Positions 51,047 to 61,032 of a stretch of 64,000 nucleotides of DNA are shown here, in pieces. Position 1 is the first letter of the stretch; every line of letters starts with the position of its first letter. The stretch lies in contig NZ_QEIG01000014.1 of the NCBI RefSeq assembly GCF_014324365.1, positions 248,001 through 312,000 of the forward strand, in the 5' to 3' direction. The notes under the pieces were generated by a model. The model did no database searches. It was not told the DNA's origin and saw only the letters and a list, made by a program, of their open reading frames with translations. A program made the translations under genes and the position numbers. Source of the stretch: Algoriphagus sp. AK58. Lineage in GTDB: Bacteria > Bacteroidota > Bacteroidia > Cytophagales > Cyclobacteriaceae.

Positions 51047-51442
51047 ATGGTCAATAGTAAGTTTGTCGCTGATTATCAAATAAATGCTTCCAAGAAGATT
51101 GTTTTCCATTATTTAAGTACAGCTAGTGGGCTAGAGGAGTGGTTTGCAGACGAAGTACGAATTGATGAGGATAAAAATTATATCTTTAATTTTGACAATG
51201 AAGATCATTATGCAAGGTTAGTGGCTCTTCGGTCCAATGCCCATGTCAAGTTTGATTTTTTTGATCCAAAAAATCCAGATTCCACGGATCATTCCTACAT
51301 CGAATTTAAGCTGGAAGAAAATGAGCTCACTCAATCGCTTTTTCTTAAGGTAGTGGATTATTCCAACGACTATCAGGAAGATGAACTGGCGGCGATTTGG
51401 GATGGAATGATTGGGAAACTCAAAGAAATTATTGGAGGCTAG
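51047..51442 (+). CDS. START-like/SRPBCC domain protein
   Basis: A protein of 131 residues from the ATG at 51047; the 22 residues in the frame before it do not look conserved. VADYQINASKKIVFHYLSTASGLEEWFADEV fits an AHSA1/START-like domain, and the C-terminal helix is LAAIWDGMIGKLKEII. It is a possible small-molecule or protein-binding domain of unknown function, upstream of the lptF/G-like gene. Confidence 0.75.
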   Translation: MVNSKFVADYQINASKKIVFHYLSTASGLEEWFADEVRIDEDKNYIFNFDNEDHYARLVALRSNAHVKFDFFDPKNPDSTDHSYIEFKLEENELTQSLFLKVVDYSNDYQEDELAAIWDGMIGKLKEIIGG

Positions 51443-51513
51443 TCTAAGTTCAATCTTTCAAATTTGAACTCCGCAAGAAGAAAATCGTTTTCTTTGCCGG
51501 GAAGTTCGCGCTG

Positions 51514-53277
51514 ATGAAAAAACTGGATAAGCTTATTTTAGGATCCTTTTTAGGTCCATTTATTCTGACCTTTTTGGTGGTTGACTTCATCCTTTTGATA
51601 GTCAACATGCTTAAGTATTTTGATGAGATTTTTGGAAAAGGATTGGGGTTTTGGATATACCTTGAACTAATCGGATACTTTGTCATAAGCATTTCGCCCA
51701 TGGCCTTGCCTTTGGCAGTCTTGCTTTCCAGCTTAATGACTTTTGGAAATTTAGGAGAGCATTTCGAACTCACGGCTATAAAAAGTAGCGGCATTTCTTT
51801 GACTCGTGCGCTGCGTCCTATAGGAATATTTGCTGCAGGATTAACAGTTTTAGCCTATTTATCAAACAATTATTTAGTGCCTAAAGTCAATCTTAAAACA
51901 TTTAGTTTGCTTTATGATATCCGGATGAAATCTCCTGCTTTGGACATTAAGGAAGGTGTTTTCTATTCTGGAATCCCAAATTACAGCATCAAAGTAAATC
52001 GAAAACTGGATGACGTGAGACTTCAGGACATCATAATTTACAACCATACCGATGTACCCGATAACCTTAGTGTAACCTTGGCAGATTCCGGCCGAATGGA
52101 AACATTTTATAATGATAGTTACCTTAAATTGACCCTATATCATGGGCATAACTATAAAGAATCAAGATCCTCTCGAGGAATATCCGAACCTCCGGTTGAA
52201 TTTTCGAGAACAAAATTCCAGGAAAATGTCATGGTGTTTGATCTTTCTGCTTTTCAATTAAGTAGAACTCCCGAAGATCAATGGTCCACGAATCGGGCTA
52301 TAAAAAATATCGGTGAAATAAGAGAGGGGCTTGATTCTATCAATTTTATCATCAATGACCTGAAATATCAAAATTACATCACCGCGGCAAGCATTTATCC
52401 ATTTTTTACCCGGAATAGAAAGTTGCTTCCATCTGATGAAATCGTGAATCAAAAAGCGAAATACGATACCTTAAGAAGGATAAAGATTGAAAAAGAAAAA
52501 TCCCTTAAGGATTCTATCAACCAATTGAAAACAGTCGAAGATTCCTTGAAGATTAAGGATGTGCCGATGTCAGATCAAGAGACGTCAATTTCTGTGAAAA
52601 CAATTGCAGAAGTTCCAAAATCCGATAGCCTTTTCAAGGAAAAATTGCAGGCAAAAAAAGAACGCCAAACAGATACGTTGTCTTCATCGGAAGAGATCAT
52701 AACCACCGTTGATACTATGGGGCTCGAACCTGTCTATAAAAAGCCAATAAGAACTTCACCGTTGACTGACCGAGAAAAATACATTTTAGATTCTGTATTG
52801 TATCAAAGAGGGTATATCACCAATGCCATCACCATGGCTTTAAATAATTCGAGAAATCTAAAAAACACTTTTAATGTAAAGATGAGCCAGGTAGATGGGC
52901 ATTTGAGAGAATTTCGCAGATATGAAATCGCCTGGTATCAAAAATACAGTCAGGCCATTGCCTGTTTTATGATGTTTCTAATCGGAGCCCCTCTGGGATC
53001 TATCATCAAAAAAGGAGGATTAGGAATGCCGGTGCTCATTTCCATCATATTCTTTATTCTCTTTTATATGTTGACCATTACTGGAGAAAAATGGGCAAAA
53101 GAGGGACTTACGGATTCATTTTTTGGAACCATTTTTTCCAATCTCTGTCTTCTTCCATTTGGGCTTTTCTTTTTAAGGCAGGCACGGAGAGATGCAAGAT
53201 TATTTGAAGCTGATTTTTATTCCGGTCTTTGGGAAAGAATAAAAAATTCGATTATCAGGAAAAAACCAATTTTATGA
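51514..53277 (+). CDS. LptF/LptG-family permease (YjgP/YjgQ)
   Basis: A 587-residue protein. Three N-terminal membrane segments (FILTFLVVDFILLIVNML, YFVISISPMALPLAVLLSS, IGIFAAGLTVLAYLS) and three C-terminal ones (AIACFMMFLIGAPLGSIIKKGGLGMPVLI and following) frame the periplasmic jellyroll domain. A charged insert at ~310-430 makes it longer than typical members (350-450). It should take part in lipopolysaccharide extraction with LptB and its partner. Which of LptF or LptG cannot be told. Confidence 0.9.
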   Translation: MKKLDKLILGSFLGPFILTFLVVDFILLIVNMLKYFDEIFGKGLGFWIYLELIGYFVISISPMALPLAVLLSSLMTFGNLGEHFELTAIKSSGISLTRALRPIGIFAAGLTVLAYLSNNYLVPKVNLKTFSLLYDIRMKSPALDIKEGVFYSGIPNYSIKVNRKLDDVRLQDIIIYNHTDVPDNLSVTLADSGRMETFYNDSYLKLTLYHGHNYKESRSSRGISEPPVEFSRTKFQENVMVFDLSAFQLSRTPEDQWSTNRAIKNIGEIREGLDSINFIINDLKYQNYITAASIYPFFTRNRKLLPSDEIVNQKAKYDTLRRIKIEKEKSLKDSINQLKTVEDSLKIKDVPMSDQETSISVKTIAEVPKSDSLFKEKLQAKKERQTDTLSSSEEIITTVDTMGLEPVYKKPIRTSPLTDREKYILDSVLYQRGYITNAITMALNNSRNLKNTFNVKMSQVDGHLREFRRYEIAWYQKYSQAIACFMMFLIGAPLGSIIKKGGLGMPVLISIIFFILFYMLTITGEKWAKEGLTDSFFGTIFSNLCLLPFGLFFLRQARRDARLFEADFYSGLWERIKNSIIRKKPIL

Positions 53278-53305
53278 TCGTGTTTTATAATTGAATTTTT
53301 AACCT

Positions 53306-53313
53306 TACCTTTG
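53306..53313 (+). promoter_or_regulatory. Bacteroidota-type -7 promoter element before rpsO
   Basis: TACCTTTG matches the Bacteroidota -7 consensus TAnnTTTG and lies 27 bp before the rpsO start. No good -33 TTG is visible at the usual distance, so the call is tentative. Confidence 0.5.
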
Positions 53314-53340
53314 TAACTGTTTTATTAAATTTAGCTAAAC

Positions 53341-53616
53341 ATGTATTTAACATCAGAGAAAAAACAAGAGTTGTTTAAAAATCATGGACGGTTAAAATCT
53401 GCTACAGATACAGGATCTCCTGAATCACAGATTGCCCTCTTCACACACAGAATTCAGCATTTGACTGAGCACCTTAAGTCAAACAAAAAAGACCACTCGT
53501 CCAGATTGGGCTTGATGAAGCTGGTAGGTAAGAGAAGAAGTCTTTTAGACTACCTCCATAAAAGAGAAATCGAGCGTTACAGAGCAATCATTGCCGAGCT
53601 CGGAATCAGAAAATAA
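53341..53616 (+). CDS. rpsO: Ribosomal protein S15
   Basis: A 91-residue protein with the S15 signature [24 protein letters not shown] small-subunit protein that binds the 16S central domain. It is followed by a strong terminator and pnp, the classical rpsO-pnp order. Confidence 0.97.
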   Translation: MYLTSEKKQELFKNHGRLKSATDTGSPESQIALFTHRIQHLTEHLKSNKKDHSSRLGLMKLVGKRRSLLDYLHKREIERYRAIIAELGIRK

Positions 53617-53624
53617 TCCTTTCA

Positions 53625-53658
53625 GTAAGGTTCTCTTGGTTGAGAACCTTACTTTTTT
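53625..53658 (+). terminator. Terminator between rpsO and pnp
   Basis: GTAAGGTTCTC (53625-53635) and GAGAACCTTAC (53642-53652) around a 6-nt loop, then six T. Confidence 0.88.
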
Positions 53659-53717
53659 CTTTTTTAACGATGAACAAGATTTTTATCCACTTGACGCTTT
53701 AATTCTAACACGTATTT

Positions 53718-55865
53718 ATGTTACCAAACTTAATCACCAAATCCATCACCCTTCAGGATGGTAGAGAAATTATCATTGAGACCGGGGCTCTAGCCAAACA
53801 GGCCGACGGTTCAGTAGTTGTGCGAATGGGAAAAGCAATGCTGTTGGCTACAGTAGTTGCGAAAAAAGATGCTTTAGAAGGAGTTGACTTTTTGCCTTTA
53901 TCTGTTGACTATCAGGAGAAATTTGCCGCTTCCGGCAAAATCCCAGGTGGATTTTTGAAGAGAGAAGGAAAGCTTTCCGATTATGAAATCCTTATCAGTA
54001 GATTGGTAGATCGAGCCATCCGTCCGATTTTTCCGGATGATTATCATGCTGATACCCAAGTAGCAATCACCCTGATGTCTTCCGATGAAGAAGTCCTTCC
54101 GGATGCATTGGCTGGTCTTGCTGCGTCTGCTGCGCTGGCAGTTTCAGACATTCCATTTAACGGACCTATTTCAGAGGTGAGAGTAGCTAAAATTGATGGA
54201 CAACTTATCATCAATCCAACTCCTTCTCAATTGGAAAAGGCCACATTAGAATTCATTGTGGCAGGTTCACTGGAATACATTCTGATGGTTGAGGGTGAAG
54301 CTTCTGAGATTCAGGAAGACGAAATGGTAGAAGCACTCCAGTTCGCCCATGAAGAAATCAAGCGTCATTGTCAAGCGCAAATCGAGCTTACCAAAATGGT
54401 AGGTAAAGAGCTGAAGAGAGAGTATAGCCACGAAAAATCTGACCTAGCACTTTATGAAAAAATGCGGGCGGAGCTGTATGACAAGCTTTTTGAAGCAGTA
54501 AATCGACAGATCGCCAATAAATCCGAAAGAGCAGCCATTGTAAAGGAAATCAAAGATGCTTTTGTGGCTAGTTTGGGCGAAGAACACGGATTTGAAGCCA
54601 GTTTGATCGGTCCATATTTTCACAAAATCCACAAAGAAGCGGCTAGAAACCTCACATTGGAAACCAAGAAGCGTCTAGATGGCAGAAACTTGGACGAAAT
54701 CAGACCAATCTGGTCTGTGGTAGATTACCTTCCCTCTGCACATGGTTCGGCTGTATTCACCCGTGGTGAAACTCAGTCAGTCACTACCTGTACACTAGGA
54801 ACCAAGATGGACGAGCAAATGGTGGATGGAGCTGTAATCTCCGGCTACAATAAGTTTTTCCTTCACTACAATTTTCCGGGATTTTCTACAGGTGAGGTGA
54901 AGCCAAACCGTGGACCAGGCAGGAGAGAAGTGGGGCATGGTAACCTTGCCATGAGGGCTCTTAAGAAAGTATTGCCTCCCGAAAATGAAAACCCATACAC
55001 AATCCGGGTGGTATCTGATATTCTTGAATCCAACGGTTCATCTTCTATGGCTACCGTATGTGCCGGTTCATTGGCATTAATGGATGCTGGTGTTCAGATT
55101 AAAGCTCCGGTGACTGGAATTGCCATGGGTATGATTTCTGATGCCAAGACTGGTAAATATGCCATCCTTTCCGATATCCTTGGTGACGAGGATCACTTGG
55201 GAGACATGGACTTTAAAGTAACTGGTACTGAGAAAGGCATCACCGCTTGTCAGATGGATCTTAAGGTAGAAGGTCTTGATTACTCTGTTTTGAAGGAAGC
55301 CTTATACCAAGCCAAAGAGGGCAGATTGCATATCCTTAGGGAAATCTCCAAAACTCTTGCAGCACCTAAGCCTGATCTCAAGCCCCATACTCCACGCTCA
55401 TTTATGATGTGGATTCCAAAAGAATTGATAGGAGCCGTAATTGGACCTGGAGGAAAAGTGATTCAAGAAATCCAAAAAGATACTTCTACTACCATCGTGA
55501 TCGAAGAAGTGGATAATCAGGGTAAGATCAACATTTTCTCCGCCAACCAATCCAATATGGATGCCGCTATACGTAGAGTAAAATCCATTGTAGCACAACC
55601 AGAGATTGGAGAGGTTTATACCGGAAAAGTGAAAAATATTCAACCATTTGGAGCTTTTGTGGAATTTATGCCGGGCAAGGATGGTTTACTCCATATATCA
55701 GAGATCAAGTGGGAACGACTTGAAAGCATGGAAGGGGTACTCGAGCCAGGCGAAGAAATAATGGTAAAATTGATTGACGTGGACAAAAAGACCGGTAAAT
55801 TCAAACTATCCAGAAAAGTTCTTTTGCCAAAGCCCGAAAAGCCTGAAGCAAAAAGCCAAGTATAA
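53718..55865 (+). CDS. pnp: Polynucleotide phosphorylase
   Basis: A 715-residue protein with two RNase PH domains (the second beginning about residue 320 with [15 protein letters not shown]), catalytic-site segments around [18 protein letters not shown] and [16 protein letters not shown], then KH ([18 protein letters not shown]) and S1 ([33 protein letters not shown]) domains. It degrades RNA phosphorolytically from the 3' end. Full length. Confidence 0.97.
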   Translation: MLPNLITKSITLQDGREIIIETGALAKQADGSVVVRMGKAMLLATVVAKKDALEGVDFLPLSVDYQEKFAASGKIPGGFLKREGKLSDYEILISRLVDRAIRPIFPDDYHADTQVAITLMSSDEEVLPDALAGLAASAALAVSDIPFNGPISEVRVAKIDGQLIINPTPSQLEKATLEFIVAGSLEYILMVEGEASEIQEDEMVEALQFAHEEIKRHCQAQIELTKMVGKELKREYSHEKSDLALYEKMRAELYDKLFEAVNRQIANKSERAAIVKEIKDAFVASLGEEHGFEASLIGPYFHKIHKEAARNLTLETKKRLDGRNLDEIRPIWSVVDYLPSAHGSAVFTRGETQSVTTCTLGTKMDEQMVDGAVISGYNKFFLHYNFPGFSTGEVKPNRGPGRREVGHGNLAMRALKKVLPPENENPYTIRVVSDILESNGSSSMATVCAGSLALMDAGVQIKAPVTGIAMGMISDAKTGKYAILSDILGDEDHLGDMDFKVTGTEKGITACQMDLKVEGLDYSVLKEALYQAKEGRLHILREISKTLAAPKPDLKPHTPRSFMMWIPKELIGAVIGPGGKVIQEIQKDTSTTIVIEEVDNQGKINIFSANQSNMDAAIRRVKSIVAQPEIGEVYTGKVKNIQPFGAFVEFMPGKDGLLHISEIKWERLESMEGVLEPGEEIMVKLIDVDKKTGKFKLSRKVLLPKPEKPEAKSQV

Positions 55866-55918
55866 CTGATTGACAATCTCACCGAATTTAATATCAAATT
55901 CTCAAATATTTACCCTGA

Positions 55919-56782
55919 ATGAGGCAGCTAAAAATTAGCAAACAGATTACCAACAGAGAGTCCCAATCCCTGGATAAATACCTTCAGGAGATCGGTAAAG
56001 TAGATCTGTTGACAGCTGATGAAGAGGTGGTATTGGCGAAAAGAATCCGGGAAGGCGACCAGCTTGCCCTGGAAAAACTTACCAAAGCCAACCTTCGATT
56101 TGTGGTTTCTGTAGCGAAGCAATATCAAAACCAAGGTCTTTCATTGGGCGATTTGATCAACGAAGGAAATCTTGGTTTGATCAAGGCAGCTCAGAGATTT
56201 GACGAAACTCGTGGTTTCAAATTCATTTCTTACGCTGTTTGGTGGATTAGACAATCCATTCTTCAGGCTTTGGCAGAACAATCCAGAATTGTCCGCCTTC
56301 CTCTTAACCGGGTTGGGTCTTTAAATAAAATTTCCAAAACCTTCAGTGAGTTGGAGCAAAAGTTCGAAAGAGAGCCTTCTCCTGAGGAATTGGCTGAAGT
56401 TCTTGAAGTAACTGCTTCTGAGGTAGTGGACACTATGAAGATCTCCGGTCGTCACGTTTCCATGGATGCCCCGTTTGTTCAAGGTGAAGAAAACAGCCTT
56501 TTGGACGTATTGGAAAATGATGGGGACGAAAAACCGGATGATGGCTTGATGACTGATTCCTTGAGAAAAGAAGTTCAAAGAGCTCTTTCTACACTTACCC
56601 AAAGAGAAGCTGACGTGATCACCTTGTACTTTGGATTGAATGGGGAGCATGCGATGACTTTAGAGGAAATCGGAGAAAAATTCAATTTGACCAGAGAAAG
56701 AGTCCGTCAGATTAAAGAAAAAGCAATCAGAAGATTGAGACATACCTCCCGAAGCAAGACCCTCAAACCTTACTTGGGATAA
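55919..56782 (+). CDS. rpoD: Primary sigma factor (RpoD/SigA type)
   Basis: A 287-residue sigma-70 with region 1.2 ([16 protein letters not shown]), 2 ([57 protein letters not shown]), 3 and 4.2 ([30 protein letters not shown]). The short form without region 1.1 is the normal primary sigma of Bacteroidota, which recognises TAnnTTTG promoters. Followed by a terminator. Confidence 0.95.
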   Translation: MRQLKISKQITNRESQSLDKYLQEIGKVDLLTADEEVVLAKRIREGDQLALEKLTKANLRFVVSVAKQYQNQGLSLGDLINEGNLGLIKAAQRFDETRGFKFISYAVWWIRQSILQALAEQSRIVRLPLNRVGSLNKISKTFSELEQKFEREPSPEELAEVLEVTASEVVDTMKISGRHVSMDAPFVQGEENSLLDVLENDGDEKPDDGLMTDSLRKEVQRALSTLTQREADVITLYFGLNGEHAMTLEEIGEKFNLTRERVRQIKEKAIRRLRHTSRSKTLKPYLG

Positions 56783-56787
56783 CAATC

Positions 56788-56812
56788 AAAGGGGGCTTAG
56801 GCCCCTTTTTTC
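56788..56812 (+). terminator. Terminator after the sigma factor gene
   Basis: GGGGC, TTAG loop, GCCCC, flanked by AAAG and a T-run. Confidence 0.8.
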
Positions 56813-56940
56813 ATTTTATATCCAGCCATTTTATTCCATTGATTGTAAGTAACAAACCTCACCTTTGGGAATTTTAACTTTTCCCAGTTTTGTTACCAAT
56901 TTAGAAATCACAAAATTTAACCGATTAATACACGCTATTA

Positions 56941-57885
56941 ATGAACCAAGAAATTGAAAGGGTCAAAGTTTTGATCATTGGATCTGGCCCGGCAGGTTAT
57001 ACCGCAGCTATTTATGCTGCCAGAGCTGGAATGAAACCAGTGCTATACACAGGTGGACAACCTGGTGGCCAACTTACCATTACCACCGATGTGGAAAATT
57101 ATCCAGGATATCCGGATGGGATTATGGGTCCGGAGATGATGGAAGACTTCCGAAAACAAGCGGAAAGATTTGGGACAGAGGTAAGATATGGATTGGTTAC
57201 GAAAGTTGATTTTTCAAACCGGCCACATGTCATTACCGTAGATGACCAAAAAATAATCCATGCCGAAACTGTCATTATCAGTACTGGCGCCTCTGCAAAA
57301 TGGCTGGGGTTAGAAAGCGAAACACGTCTGAATGGAAGAGGGGTTTCTGCTTGTGCGGTTTGTGATGGTTTCTTTTTCCGGGGACAGGATGTCGCAATTG
57401 TCGGCGCGGGCGACACCGCTTGTGAGGAAGCATCCTATCTGGCCAATATTTGCTCTAAGGTCTACATGATAGTCCGAAGAGATGAAATGCGTGCTTCCCA
57501 AATCATGCAAAACCGCGTAAAAAACAATCCTAAAATCGAAATCCTGTGGAATTCAGAAACAGAGGAGATTTTGGGAGACCAAGAAGTGACCGGAGTGAAA
57601 ATATTGAACAATAAAACCGGAGAAATTCGGGAAATTTCAATTTCTGGCTTCTTTGTTGCTATTGGTCACCAACCCAACACAGAAATATTCAAGGACTTCA
57701 TTCACATGGATTCCGCTGGATATATCAAAACCATTCCCGGTACTACCAAGACCAATGTGGAAGGGGTTTTTGCCTGTGGTGACGCACAAGACAATGTTTA
57801 TCGACAAGCTGTAACCGCAGCAGGTACAGGTTGTATGGCTGCCTTGGATGCCGAACGGTTCCTTGCAGCTCAAGAAACTCACTAA
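56941..57885 (+). CDS. trxB: Thioredoxin reductase
   Basis: A 314-residue flavoprotein. FAD loop IGSGPAGYTAAIYAARAG at ~13-30, redox pair C138-A-V-C141, NADPH-binding region IVGAGDTACEEASYLA, and the C-terminal CGDAQDNVYRQAVTAAGTGCMAA. It reduces thioredoxin with NADPH. It precedes the M23 peptidase gene by 9 bp. Confidence 0.95.
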   Translation: MNQEIERVKVLIIGSGPAGYTAAIYAARAGMKPVLYTGGQPGGQLTITTDVENYPGYPDGIMGPEMMEDFRKQAERFGTEVRYGLVTKVDFSNRPHVITVDDQKIIHAETVIISTGASAKWLGLESETRLNGRGVSACAVCDGFFFRGQDVAIVGAGDTACEEASYLANICSKVYMIVRRDEMRASQIMQNRVKNNPKIEILWNSETEEILGDQEVTGVKILNNKTGEIREISISGFFVAIGHQPNTEIFKDFIHMDSAGYIKTIPGTTKTNVEGVFACGDAQDNVYRQAVTAAGTGCMAALDAERFLAAQETH

Positions 57886-57894
57886 AACCAATTA

Positions 57895-58932
57895 ATGAGG
57901 AGTTATATTCTTAAGTTTATGTTAGGACTTGTCTTGAGCATTGGTCTTTCTGAGGCCAATGCTCAAGTTTTTCCTAAGATTATTAAAAAAAATCCGAATA
58001 CTTCTGGCCAAACCCAGGAGAGAAGAAATATTGAACTTAGAGAATTTAATCAGGAAAGTTATCTCAGGACACTTTCCACTCAAACCGATTCTTTACTTTT
58101 TCAAAACTCGGTCAACCTAGAAAGAATCCGATCTATCATCAGTGAAGATCCTTTCTCCATGAATTGGGCCCCTACCAATCAACTCATCCAAATTTCCGAA
58201 CAAATTCAGATTGACAGTATCTGGGTTACGGCATTTGAATATTTTTCCAATTGGGACAGTAAAAAAGTAGATATCTACAACTTGGATATCCGGACTTTCT
58301 CAGATAGCCTTGTTCTAAGATTGTACGACCAAAAAATTGGGCAAAACTGGAAAATGCCGCTCGATGACCTCTTAGTCAATTCCAGATTCGGTCCAAGATG
58401 GGGGAGAATGCATGCTGGAACTGACCTGGATTTAAATACAGGAGATCCTGTTTATTCTGCCTTTGACGGGATTGTCAGAGTCAAGTCTTACGACAGATAT
58501 GGATATGGTTATTATTACGTGGTGAGACACAAAAATGGCCTCGAAACGCTATATGGTCACTTGTCCAAGCATGTAGCAGAAGTAGGGCAGGAGGTAAAAG
58601 CAGGGGATTTTTTGGGGAAAGGAGGTTCTACAGGCAGGAGCACTGGGCCTCATCTCCATTACGAACTTAGATACAAAGGACTTGCCTTTGATCCTGAGCT
58701 AGTTTACGATTTCGAAAAAGGAGAAATCACCAAGCAGGAACTTTTGATTTCCAAACAACTGTTTGGACACATAGCCAAGGCAAGAGCTGCGGCATATCAT
58801 AGGGTAAAAAGAGGAGATACCCTAGGTGCTATTGCCAGAAGGTACGGGGTTTCGGTATCTCAAATCACCCGATTAAACGGAATTTCCACCCGAACCACCT
58901 TGAGAATAGGCCAAAACCTAAGAGTAAAATAA
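57895..58932 (+). CDS. Exported M23 peptidase with LysM domain
   Basis: A 345-residue protein: signal peptide ending SEANAQ, then an unclassified N-terminal part, then the M23 domain with all zinc ligands (GRMHAGTDLDLNTG, GHLSKH, HLHYELRYKG) and a C-terminal LysM (YHRVKRGDTLGAIARRYGVSVSQITRLNGI). It should cut peptidoglycan cross-links, possibly during growth or division. Probably active because both H-x-x-x-D and H-x-H motifs are intact. Confidence 0.93.
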   Translation: MRSYILKFMLGLVLSIGLSEANAQVFPKIIKKNPNTSGQTQERRNIELREFNQESYLRTLSTQTDSLLFQNSVNLERIRSIISEDPFSMNWAPTNQLIQISEQIQIDSIWVTAFEYFSNWDSKKVDIYNLDIRTFSDSLVLRLYDQKIGQNWKMPLDDLLVNSRFGPRWGRMHAGTDLDLNTGDPVYSAFDGIVRVKSYDRYGYGYYYVVRHKNGLETLYGHLSKHVAEVGQEVKAGDFLGKGGSTGRSTGPHLHYELRYKGLAFDPELVYDFEKGEITKQELLISKQLFGHIAKARAAAYHRVKRGDTLGAIARRYGVSVSQITRLNGISTRTTLRIGQNLRVK

Positions 58933-58943
58933 GCTTTCAAAGC

Positions 58944-59663
58944 ATGACAAAACTGGATATTTTGGTGATTGCTGCACATCCTGATGATGCAGAATTGGGT
59001 TGTTCAGGTACTATTGCCGCTCATGTAGCCCAAGGATACAAAGTTGGAATTGTAGACCTGACCCATGGAGAAATGGGCACTCGGGGCACACCGGAAATCA
59101 GACTTCAGGAATCGGAAGAGGCTTCAAAAATTTTGGGTTTGTCGGCCAGAGAAAATATGGGATTCAAAGACATCTTCTTCAAAGACGATGAATCCCATCA
59201 GATCGAATTGATCAAGATGATCAGAAAATACCAGCCTGAGATTGTCCTAGCCAATGCCATCAAAGACCGTCATCCAGATCATGGAAAAGGAGCGTCTTTG
59301 GCTACCCATGCCTGCTTCATGAGTGGCTTGAGAAAAATCGAAACCGTTCTTGATGGAGTTTTACAACCGGCTTGGAGACCCAAGTTTGTGTACCATTATA
59401 TCCAAAACAATTACATCGAACCCGATTTTATCGTGGATATTTCCGCTCATTGGGATACGAAAGTAGCCAGCATCATGGCTTTTAAGTCGCAGTTTTACGA
59501 TCCCAACAGCCAAGAACCAGCAAGCTTTATCTCTTCCCCGGAATTTTTACCTTTTATTGAATCCAGAGCAAGGGAACTAGGCCATCGGATCATGACCAAG
59601 TATGGAGAGGGATTCACTGTAGAGAGATATATCGGTGTACAAGATCTGTTTGACCTCAAGTAA
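58944..59663 (+). CDS. bshB1: Bacillithiol biosynthesis deacetylase BshB1
   Basis: A 239-residue LmbE-family enzyme with AAHPDDAELGCSGTIA (zinc site) and the later KDRHPDHGKGASLA. It removes acetyl from GlcNAc-malate to make bacillithiol. Bacteroidota use this thiol. It shares the convergent end with pdxH with no gap. Confidence 0.9.
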   Translation: MTKLDILVIAAHPDDAELGCSGTIAAHVAQGYKVGIVDLTHGEMGTRGTPEIRLQESEEASKILGLSARENMGFKDIFFKDDESHQIELIKMIRKYQPEIVLANAIKDRHPDHGKGASLATHACFMSGLRKIETVLDGVLQPAWRPKFVYHYIQNNYIEPDFIVDISAHWDTKVASIMAFKSQFYDPNSQEPASFISSPEFLPFIESRARELGHRIMTKYGEGFTVERYIGVQDLFDLK

Positions 59664-60299
59664 TCATGGAGCCAGTCGGGTGATTTTCCAATCCCCGCTG
59701 ATCTGCTTTTCATAACAAATCCGGTCATGTAATCTACTGGGTCTTCCTTGCCAAAATTCCAGCTTATTGGGGATCAGGCGGTATCCGCCCCAGTGAGCGG
59801 GACGCAGAAGCGTGTTTTTTTTGAAATTCTCTTCCACCTCTTTGAGTTTGGCTTCCAATTCTTCCCGGCTTGAAATTTCCCTGCTTTGGGGGGATGTCCA
59901 AGCACCAATCTGAGAACCCAAGGGTCGAGAGAAAAAGTACTCGTCTGATTCGGAATTACTCACCTTGGTTACTTCACCCCTGATTCTGACCTGCCTTTCC
60001 AACTCTGGCCAGAAAAAGGTGATGGAGGCCTTGGGATGAGCCTGTAGTTCTTTACCTTTTTCGCTTTCATAATTGGTAAAAAACACAAATCCGTGATCCA
60101 ATTCTTTGAGCAATACGATCCTGGCATTGGGAAATCCATCCAGACCAATGGTAGAAAGGCACATGGCATTGACTTCCAAGGCCTCCGCATCCACGGCTTC
60201 TTCAAACCAGGTTTTGAATTGCCTCAATGGATCTATACTTACCTCGCTGACATCAAGAGATTTGAGTGTATATTCTTTTCTGATTTCAGATAATTTCAT
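59664..60299 (-). CDS. pdxH: Pyridoxamine 5'-phosphate oxidase
   Basis: A 211-residue FMN protein with NARIVLLKELDHGFVFFTNYESEKGKEL and the C-terminal signature FWQGRPSRLHDRI. It makes pyridoxal phosphate. The C-terminal end abuts bshB1. Confidence 0.95.
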   Translation of the reverse strand: MKLSEIRKEYTLKSLDVSEVSIDPLRQFKTWFEEAVDAEALEVNAMCLSTIGLDGFPNARIVLLKELDHGFVFFTNYESEKGKELQAHPKASITFFWPELERQVRIRGEVTKVSNSESDEYFFSRPLGSQIGAWTSPQSREISSREELEAKLKEVEENFKKNTLLRPAHWGGYRLIPNKLEFWQGRPSRLHDRICYEKQISGDWKITRLAP

Positions 60300-60414
60300 A
60301 CCGAAGAGATGGTGTAGAATTCGCGTATTTTTTTTTAACTCAATGCTAAGCTACTATGGACATTGCATTTTTGAAATTTAAACTTATCTTTTTCGAGAAT
60401 TTTCCAGACAGCCT

Positions 60415-60984
60415 ATGAAGACAGATCCTCATAAAATCCCTCAGGCAGGAAATCTTTTGATTTCAGAACCATTTTTACAGGATGAGAATTTTGTCCGATC
60501 GGTGGTCCTGCTCTGTGAGCATAACTCTGATGGGAGTTTTGGTTTGGTTTTAAACAAGCCCTCCATTCTTCATTTAAGTGAATTGGTAGAAGAATTGGCC
60601 TTTTTGGATGCTGAAGTTTTTGTGGGTGGACCTGTGGAGCAGAACACCCTTCATTTCATCTATTTTGGCCAAAAACAACTCGAAGGAAGCATACAGATTG
60701 GAAATCAACTTTGGTGGGGCGGAGATTTCGATTCTTTGGTGCAAAAGCTCAAACAGGGAATTTTATCCCAGGATTCTGTCCGGTTTTTTCTGGGCTACAG
60801 TGGGTGGGGTCCGGGGCAGTTGTCCGATGAATTAACAGAAAACACCTGGATCATTTGTGAGGAAGAAATCGACTCAGAGGTACTTGATAACACCCCTGAG
60901 GAACTTTGGAGAGTCCTCCTTAAAAACATGGGAGGGGAGTTCAAGGTTATTGCAAATTATCCCCTTGACCCAAGATTAAATTAG
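60415..60984 (+). CDS. YqgE/AlgH-family protein
   Basis: A 189-residue protein with NLLISEPFLQDENFVRSVVLLCEHNSDGSFGLVLNKP, the signature of UPF0301 (YqgE/AlgH), and VRFFLGYSGWGPGQLSDEL. A widespread cytoplasmic family of uncertain function. It precedes the DUF349 gene by 48 bp. Confidence 0.92.
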   Translation: MKTDPHKIPQAGNLLISEPFLQDENFVRSVVLLCEHNSDGSFGLVLNKPSILHLSELVEELAFLDAEVFVGGPVEQNTLHFIYFGQKQLEGSIQIGNQLWWGGDFDSLVQKLKQGILSQDSVRFFLGYSGWGPGQLSDELTENTWIICEEEIDSEVLDNTPEELWRVLLKNMGGEFKVIANYPLDPRLN

Positions 60985-61032
60985 GCAAAATGCCTACTTT
61001 TGCCCATATTGCCTTGAAATAGTATCTATTTT

